Source: Erwinia sorbitola (GTDB taxonomy: Bacteria > Pseudomonadota > Gammaproteobacteria > Enterobacterales > Enterobacteriaceae). From it: 64,000 nucleotides of DNA. Where the stretch lies: positions 4,157,501 to 4,221,500 of the forward strand of contig NZ_CP046509.1 in the NCBI RefSeq assembly GCF_009738185.1. Direction: 5' to 3'. Numbering within the stretch: the first letter of the stretch is position 1; each line of letters starts with the position of its first letter. Positions 58,870-64,000 of the stretch are shown in pieces. Under the pieces are notes generated by a model that was given only the letters and a program-made list of their open reading frames with translations, had not been told where the DNA came from and did no database searches. The translations under genes were made by a program, and so were the position numbers.

Positions 58870-60480
58870 TTAGCGCTGCGGATACATCTCCAGCAGGCGG
58901 CGTGTTACCCCGTTTGTCCAGCCGAAGCCGTCCTGCAACGGGTATTCGCCGCCGCCGCCCAGCAGCGCGGCATCACCGCTGATATTGTACTTCTCAACCA
59001 GCTTGTGGTGCTGCTTCCAGGTACTGTCAACGGTGTTTAACCAGCGGGTGGCTATCTCCTGTGCCAGCTGTTCATCGCCGTAGCTGTTAAAGCCTTTTAC
59101 CGCCAGCCACTGCATCGGTGCCCAGCCGTTCGGACTGTCCCACTGCTCTCCGGTCACTTCGGTGCTGCACAGCATCCCGCCCGGGGCCAGCAGCTGGTCA
59201 CGCACCGCCTTCGCCGTGCGCGTTGCCTGCTCAAGGCTCGACATCCCCACATATACCGGCGTTACCGCTGCCGCTGAGAACGCGGCTTTCTCGCCGTCGC
59301 GCCAGTTGTAATCACGGTACAGGCCGCTCTCAGCTTCCCACAGATATTTATCCACCGCTTCACGGCGGCGTAAGGCCAGCTGCTGATAGCTGTCTGCGGT
59401 CTGCTGGTCGCCTTTACTGGCCGACAGGCGGGCAATCGTGGTTTCCAGCTTGTAGAGGAACGCGTTCAGGTCGATCGGCACAATGCTGGTGGTCTGGATG
59501 CTCTCCAGACGGCCAGGTTCAGCCAGCCAGCGCGAGGTGAAGTCCCAGCCGGATGCCGCACCCGCGCGCAGATCGCGGTACACTTCGCTGGACGGGCGTG
59601 ACGAGTGACGCGCGGTTTCCACATCTTCAAAGTAAGACTCGTCGCGCGGCGTATCACGATCATCCCAGTAGCGGTTAAGCACTGAGCCATCAGGCAGCAT
59701 CACCGCATGGCGATAGGCCTGATTTGGCAACAGCTGCTCCTGCCCGTCCATCCAGAATGCATACTCACTTTTCAACTGCGGCAGATAGTGCAGCGCTTCA
59801 TGAATATCATTCTTTTCGAACAGTTCCACCATCATGGCAAACACTGGCGGCTGCGAGCGGCTGAGATAATAGGTACGGTTACCGTTAGGGATATGGCCGT
59901 ATTTATCAATCATCCACGCAAAATTATCGGCCATATTGCGCATCAGGTCGCAACGTCCGGCGGCAGCAAAACCAAGCATGCTGAAGTAGGAATCCCAGTA
60001 GTAAGTCTCACCGAAGCGCCCGCCCGGCACGACATAAGGTTTCGGCAGCGGTAGCAGCGATGAAAACTCGCAGTGTTTTTCCGGCTGGCGGGTTAATACC
60101 GGCCACAGCGCATCAATATGTTCTTCTATGCTGTTGTCCGGATCCGCCACATAGCGGCTGTCATGGACGCGTGGCAGGTCGAAATTCTCCAGCACAAAGG
60201 CCAGCAGATTAAATTCATCCTGCTCACGTTCCAGATAATAACGGTAAAGAATGCGCTCAGGTTCGAACTTTGGCGCACAGTCAGCAAAGGTTTTACTGTC
60301 GGAGAAAATACGCGACATCTGTACGGCTTCAAACAGCTCCTGATAGCGGTCTGAAGGGGTGAGAATATCGGGCGCGGGCAGCCCACGTATCGGCTCCGGC
60401 TGCGGCTCGACCACGGATTCCGGGCCAGCCTCATAATCATGATACCAGGCTTCATTTTCAGTATGGTTATTGTCGATCAT
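58870..60480 (-). CDS. treF: Cytoplasmic trehalase TreF
   Basis: A 536-residue glycoside hydrolase family 37 enzyme. Both trehalase signatures are present: PGGRFGETYYWDSYF and QWDSPNGWAPMQW, along with NGNRTYYLSRSQPPVF and the glycine-rich GGGGEYPLQDGFGWTNGV near the end. There is no signal peptide, and an acidic N-terminal extension of about 45 residues (NHTENEAWYHDYEAGPES) precedes the domain, as in TreF rather than periplasmic TreA. It hydrolyses intracellular trehalose to glucose. It stands alone, with about 700 noncoding bases upstream. Confidence 0.93.
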   Translation of the reverse strand: MIDNNHTENEAWYHDYEAGPESVVEPQPEPIRGLPAPDILTPSDRYQELFEAVQMSRIFSDSKTFADCAPKFEPERILYRYYLEREQDEFNLLAFVLENFDLPRVHDSRYVADPDNSIEEHIDALWPVLTRQPEKHCEFSSLLPLPKPYVVPGGRFGETYYWDSYFSMLGFAAAGRCDLMRNMADNFAWMIDKYGHIPNGNRTYYLSRSQPPVFAMMVELFEKNDIHEALHYLPQLKSEYAFWMDGQEQLLPNQAYRHAVMLPDGSVLNRYWDDRDTPRDESYFEDVETARHSSRPSSEVYRDLRAGAASGWDFTSRWLAEPGRLESIQTTSIVPIDLNAFLYKLETTIARLSASKGDQQTADSYQQLALRRREAVDKYLWEAESGLYRDYNWRDGEKAAFSAAAVTPVYVGMSSLEQATRTAKAVRDQLLAPGGMLCSTEVTGEQWDSPNGWAPMQWLAVKGFNSYGDEQLAQEIATRWLNTVDSTWKQHHKLVEKYNISGDAALLGGGGEYPLQDGFGWTNGVTRRLLEMYPQR

Positions 60481-61182
60481 CGCTTCGTTTTGGTTGAAAG
60501 TGATAAAAACCTCCTGATGCCGAAATAATCTGGCAACGTCGTCTGGTGAATAAGATTATTATTATACTACTGCCGTCTCAGTGCGCAACCCGACCCAACC
60601 CTTGCCTCCATTACTCCCCATGAACAGATATTTCAAAAAATAAATAACCGGGCTTATAAGCCCATTTTATTGACATAAACAGATGAATATTCATTTTTAT
60701 AAGAGATAAAGTAAGCTAACTTTCAGATGATTAACAACGGGTCATTACTCGCTAATTTACAGCAAGTTAACTGTCTTAATCAGCAACAACCCCTGATTGG
60801 GAATTATCTGGCACCATCAGTACTATTCTCCAGAACTTACAGGTAATTAGCGGTAATTTTGTCTGATTTTTGCCCACAATAAAGCTGCGATAGCCCCTGT
60901 CGCCTGGGCGGTGTGATGTTACAGGCTTGTAAAAGTTGATAATTTGGTCATTTTTTAATGAATTCAGACAATGCTCAGTGGTATTCCCGGAAGAAAGCCC
61001 CCTTTTCACTCTCTTTTCTCTGCGCCAACCCGTTCACCCGCTGGCTGTCAATGCATGAATATTTCCCCACTGTGATTTACTTCTCATTGCCGGGAAAATA
61101 AACTATTGCCCCATCGTCATTCGACGATCAGAACAGACCCGCCCGCCCTCAGGCTGAGGGGGTAACAAGAAAGGACTATGTC
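60481..61182. other. Long divergent intergenic region (treF / LysE-family gene)
   Basis: About 700 bases without a convincing gene; a 77-codon minus-strand frame at 60776-61009 lacks a ribosome site and family features. The stretch 60620-60760 is AT-rich and suits promoter DNA. Near the exporter are two close inverted repeats: ATCGTC-ATTC-GACGAT (61113-61128) and CCCTCAG-G-CTGAGGG (61146-61160), ending about 22 bases before the start codon. Confidence 0.45.
61113..61160 (+). promoter_or_regulatory. Paired hairpins in the leader of the LysE-family exporter
   Basis: Two perfect dyads (6-bp and 7-bp arms) 18 bases apart, immediately before the AAAGGA ribosome site. They could be an operator pair or RNA structures controlling translation. 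They do not resemble a riboswitch class that I know. Confidence 0.35.
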
Positions 61183-61809
61183 ATGACGCTTCAACTCTGG
61201 CTGGCTTATACCGGTGTGATTGCCGCACTGATCGCCATTCCCGGCCCGTCGGCCCTGATCAGTATGACCCACGGCCTGCGCTACGGGCGTAAACAGGCAC
61301 TGGCAACAGTAACTGGCGGCGTGCTGGCCGCAATGATGCTGATGACCGCTTCAGCACTCGGCCTGGGCGCAATTCTTGCCGCTTCTACCACCGCATTTAC
61401 CGTGCTGAAAGTGGTGGGTGCCGCGTATCTGATCTGGCTGGGAATTGCAGCCTGGCGAGATAACAGCGAACCAACAGCGGTGAATGCCACCGAGATGGAA
61501 GAAGCTCCGGGCGCATTCCGCCTGTTCCGCAAAGGCTTTATGGTAGGCATCAGCAACCCGAAAGATCTGCTGTTCTTCGCCGCGCTGTTCCCGAACTTTA
61601 TCGATGCCAGCCAGCCACACGCCATGCAGTTTGCCACGCTGGCTATCACCTGGGCGGTGCTGGATCTCAGTATTATGTTCAGCTATGCCTGTGCCGGACG
61701 CCGCCTGTCGGGCGTGTTCTCCAACGCACGACGTCTGCGTATCCTCAACCGTTCTACCGGCAGCCTGTTTGTCTTTGCTGGCGGTGCGCTGGCCATTTCA
61801 GCGAAATAA
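61183..61809 (+). CDS. LysE/RhtB-family amino-acid exporter
   Basis: A 208-residue protein with about six hydrophobic segments. The conserved N-terminal IPGPSALISMTHGLRYGRKQ block and the later KGFMVGISNPKDLLFFAALFP motif are diagnostic of the LysE/RhtB translocator family, which exports amino acids such as lysine, homoserine, threonine or leucine. The ribosome site AAAGGA lies just before a three-codon mini-frame (ATG TCA TGA, 61178-61186) whose stop overlaps the true start codon, so start-site coupling is possible. It stands alone and is convergent with the LeuD-like gene. Confidence 0.87.
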   Translation: MTLQLWLAYTGVIAALIAIPGPSALISMTHGLRYGRKQALATVTGGVLAAMMLMTASALGLGAILAASTTAFTVLKVVGAAYLIWLGIAAWRDNSEPTAVNATEMEEAPGAFRLFRKGFMVGISNPKDLLFFAALFPNFIDASQPHAMQFATLAITWAVLDLSIMFSYACAGRRLSGVFSNARRLRILNRSTGSLFVFAGGALAISAK

Positions 61810-61824
61810 TCCTGCCCATCCTAC

Positions 61825-61851
61825 GGGCGAACCTGCTTTCAGGGTTCGCCC
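61825..61851. terminator. Hairpin between convergent exporter and LeuD-like genes
   Basis: GGGCGAACC and GGTTCGCCC arms (9 pairs) with a nine-base loop, in the 69-base space between two convergent stop codons. No T run on either side. Confidence 0.5.
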
Positions 61852-61878
61852 GCGGCTCGCAGCCAAATCAGCCTCGCC

Positions 61879-62442
61879 TCAACTGTCAGCAATAGCCTGC
61901 TCACTGCCCATTCGGCCACTGGCACGGGCATAGGCAAACAGACCGCCCGCATTGATAATATTCGCCAGCTCGCCCACCGGATCGATCGCTATCTGCTCAC
62001 CGCTCTCCAGCCAGGTTACCGTCTGACTGGCGGTATCGATGCTCACCCGGTCGCCGGTTTTCAGCCGCAGATGCAGCGGTTCTGCCGCCGCAACCGGCAG
62101 CAGCTCCCCGGTTGCCACGCAGTTACGGAAAAAAATCCGCGCATATGAGCGGGCGATCACCGCCTGCACCCCCGCTGCGCCTAGCGCCATTACTGCGTGT
62201 TCGCGGGATGAGCCGCAGCCAAAATTCTTTCCGGCGACAATAATCGTATAAGCTGCGCGCCCACTCTGCGGGTCGATAAACGGCAGCGCCCCTTCCGGCA
62301 GCCCGCACATCGCCAGCCCGGCCAGCTGTGCGTAGCCCTCAGCAGTGGAAGGATTCACCTTGAGATATTCAGCCGTCAGGATCTGGTCGGTATCAATATT
62401 GTCACCCAGCACGTACACCGTGCCGCTAATTATTGCTGTCAT
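61879..62442 (-). CDS. LeuD-like small subunit of an aconitase-family dehydratase
   Basis: A 187-residue swivel-domain subunit. The start MTAIISGTVYVLGDNIDTDQI and the active-site loop NFGCGSSREHAVMAL, plus ARSYARIFFRNCVATGELLP, match LeuD/HacB-type small subunits. It pairs with the large subunit encoded directly upstream with two bases between. The length is shorter than enterobacterial LeuD (about 200) and the sequence is of the archaeal/homoaconitase-like type, so this is probably not the leucine-biosynthesis enzyme but a dehydratase for a related 2- or 3-substituted malate. Substrate unknown. Confidence 0.85.
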   Translation of the reverse strand: MTAIISGTVYVLGDNIDTDQILTAEYLKVNPSTAEGYAQLAGLAMCGLPEGALPFIDPQSGRAAYTIIVAGKNFGCGSSREHAVMALGAAGVQAVIARSYARIFFRNCVATGELLPVAAAEPLHLRLKTGDRVSIDTASQTVTWLESGEQIAIDPVGELANIINAGGLFAYARASGRMGSEQAIADS

Positions 62443-62444
62443 AT

Positions 62445-63746
62445 TTACACCCCAAGGTCTGCCGGATTGGTTATTTCGCCGGTGACCGCCGCCGCAGCTA
62501 CCGCATAAGGAGATGCCAGATAGATAGTGGCGCGCTTATGCCCCATACGCCCGACAAAGTTACGGTTGGTGGTGGAGATCACTGACAGCGGTTGATTAAC
62601 GCGGCCAAAAGTATCAGCCGGGCCACCGCAGCAGGCCGCACAGCCCGCTTCTGAAGAAAGCCGGACGCCCGCGTCAGTGAGGATCTGATACACCGACTGC
62701 CCGTCAATCTGCGTGGTAATCAGGCGATGAAACACCTCTTTGGTGGCCGGAACTGCAAAAGTGGGAATGATCACCTTACGCCCTTTAATGACCTGCGCGG
62801 CGGCCACAAAATCCGCCAGCTTGCCGCCGGTACAGGAACCAATATAGGCCTGGGAAATGGCAATATTTTTCAGCGTATCAATCGATACCACGTTATCCGG
62901 TGAGTGCGGTTTTGCCACCAGCGGCTGCATTGCCGTGACATCGAACTCAACCACGCGACTGTATTCAGCATCGCTATCGGCGGTGACTACGCTGAAGGGA
63001 ATTTCGGTGCGCTGCGCCAGATAGTCGAGGGTCGCCGGGTTAGGCACCATAATGCCGTTCTTGGCACCGCACTCCACCACCATATTGCACATCGTCATAC
63101 GCTCCTCGACGGACAGGGCATCCACCACGCTGCCGCCAAACTCAATGGCTTCATAGGTCGCCCCGTCCACCGTCAGCTCTGCAAGCAGCGCGAGGATCAG
63201 ATCTTTAGCCTGCACATGATTTGGCAGCACCCCGTGATAGTTAACCCGCAGGGTCGTCGGCACTTTCAGCGGGATCTCCCCCGTGCCCAGCGCATAGGCC
63301 GCATCCGTTATCCCCAACCCGATAGCAAAACAGCCAAACGCCCCGGCGGTAACCGTATGGGAATCGGTGCCCAGTAATACCTCGCCGGGCCGGGTATGCC
63401 CGCCCTCTGCCAGACCAATATGGCAAACGCCTTTATACTGCGGGGTACCGACATCGTAGAAATATTTAATCTGCTGCTCTGTGGCAAATTCGCGCATAAC
63501 GCGGATATTCTGATTCGCCTGCGGATCGGCGGAATAGACGAAGTGATCCGGAATCATAATAAAACGCTCTGCATCCCAGACCTTTGCCTGCACACCGAAT
63601 TCTTTTTTAAATACGCTGGCAACGCCCGGCGTACAGGGATCGTGCGACATTAATATATCAACCTTCGCCCACACTATTTCTCCAGGCGTAACCGTTTCCC
63701 GCCCGCTGGCACGAGCAAGTATTTTCTGACTGATTGTCTGGCCCAT
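62445..63746 (-). CDS. LeuC/HacA-like large subunit of an aconitase-family dehydratase
   Basis: A 433-residue iron-sulfur dehydratase subunit. Cluster ligands are the cysteines in GSCTGGKLADF and in GCAACCGGP; HTVTAGAFGCFAIGLG and the GTDSHTVTAG-type block (LLGTDSHTVTAG) hold the catalytic serine/histidine region. The ATG at 63746 gives the usual MGQTISQKILARASG start; 23 upstream codons are open but unrelated. It belongs to the short LeuC/homoaconitase branch, distinct from the 466-residue E. coli LeuC. It forms an operon with the LeuD-like gene and is divergent from a LysR gene, which suggests inducible catabolism. Confidence 0.87.
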   Translation of the reverse strand: MGQTISQKILARASGRETVTPGEIVWAKVDILMSHDPCTPGVASVFKKEFGVQAKVWDAERFIMIPDHFVYSADPQANQNIRVMREFATEQQIKYFYDVGTPQYKGVCHIGLAEGGHTRPGEVLLGTDSHTVTAGAFGCFAIGLGITDAAYALGTGEIPLKVPTTLRVNYHGVLPNHVQAKDLILALLAELTVDGATYEAIEFGGSVVDALSVEERMTMCNMVVECGAKNGIMVPNPATLDYLAQRTEIPFSVVTADSDAEYSRVVEFDVTAMQPLVAKPHSPDNVVSIDTLKNIAISQAYIGSCTGGKLADFVAAAQVIKGRKVIIPTFAVPATKEVFHRLITTQIDGQSVYQILTDAGVRLSSEAGCAACCGGPADTFGRVNQPLSVISTTNRNFVGRMGHKRATIYLASPYAVAAAAVTGEITNPADLGV

Positions 63747-63882
63747 TAAATAGATTCTCTGCGTAATAAAGTTACCGGTAGATGAATGAATCTCAATAAC
63801 CATAGCGCTTTTCACTGCGCGGTAAACGCGGAATATGCTAGTATCCTCGATTGTTTCCCCCTAAAAACAATCCGGGATAATA

Positions 63883-64000
63883 ATGAGCGATTTTGAAAAC
63901 CTGCACGGAATGATTATTTTTGCCAAGGTGGTGGAGACATTAAGCTATACCGAAGCGGCGAAAGCGCTGGGGCTGGCAAAATCGTCGGTGAGTAAAGAGA
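63883..64000 (+). CDS. LysR-family regulator, 5' fragment
   Basis: Cut by the window end; the first 39 codons are visible. MIIFAKVVETLSYTEAAKAL and LAKSSVSKE form the start of a LysR winged helix-turn-helix. It is divergent from the LeuCD-like operon with 136 bases between starts, so it is the likely regulator of that operon. Confidence 0.8.
   Translation, partial: MSDFENLHGMIIFAKVVETLSYTEAAKALGLAKSSVSKE

Noticed and set aside
60776..61009. 77-codon minus-strand frame upstream of treF
   Set aside because: No ribosome site, no hydrophobic or conserved features, and position in an AT-rich control region.

Overview
The window is chromosomal DNA from a gamma-proteobacterium of the order Enterobacterales, most likely an Erwinia/Pantoea-type plant- or environment-associated species. 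I infer this from close relatives of enteric genes (supH, yciT, ydcJ, bglH, treF, fsa), an enterobacterial type VI secretion (T6SS) gene order, and an intergenic repeat of the kind common in Yersinia, Serratia and Pectobacterium. No database search was possible, so the genus is a guess.

Layout. 1-2417 (+): end of a chaperone-usher fimbrial operon (usher C-terminus, two minor pilins, a two-domain tip adhesin with an AT-rich lectin half). 2473-6838 (-): a sugar-acid cassette (LacI-type regulator, gluconokinase, MFS transporter, SDR dehydrogenase, RbsD/FucU-like protein). 7126-39334 (-): a complete T6SS locus with all 13 core genes, read tssB-tssC-tssK-tssL-ompA-hcp // clpV - relic vgrG - membrane genes // vgrG - effector candidate - three immunity-like lipoproteins - DUF3592 - PAAR - membrane protein - tssM-tssA-tssF-tssG-tssJ-tssE // vasL. 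40001-42121: a TonB-dependent siderophore receptor with a good Fur box. 42173-44419: a divergent LysR/MFS efflux pair. 44475-49580: an unknown protein, fructose-6-phosphate aldolase, a YciT-like DeoR regulator, the SupH sugar phosphatase and YdcJ (DUF1338). 50054-51661: a BglH-type porin preceded by a BglG/LicT-type antiterminator and terminator. 51703-55214 (-): a three-subunit membrane-bound sugar/sugar-acid dehydrogenase. 55383-58597: Nudix hydrolase, 2-oxoglutarate/Fe(II) oxygenase, M14-like amidohydrolase and an amino-acid binding protein. 58870-60480: trehalase. 61183-61809: LysE-family exporter. 61879-63746: a LeuCD-like dehydratase, divergent from a LysR gene cut by the window end.

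How the genes work together. The T6SS locus should build a full contractile injection machine. Its accessory part is the most unusual stretch. An intact vgrG is followed by a 747-residue effector candidate whose stop codon overlaps the start of the first of three tandem, mosaic FGE/SUMF1-fold lipoproteins. This is the arrangement expected of an effector with periplasmic immunity proteins. Next to clpV lie the relics of a second, different vgrG, fused to what looks like the tail of a lost pore-forming effector, with an apparently retained membrane immunity-like gene. Elsewhere the theme is carbohydrate scavenging: periplasmic oxidation of sugars or sugar acids, uptake and phosphorylation of gluconate-type acids, beta-glucoside porin, trehalase and sugar-phosphate phosphatase/aldolase. 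The clearest RNA-level control is the antiterminator before bglH, which implies a BglG-family protein acting from elsewhere in the genome.
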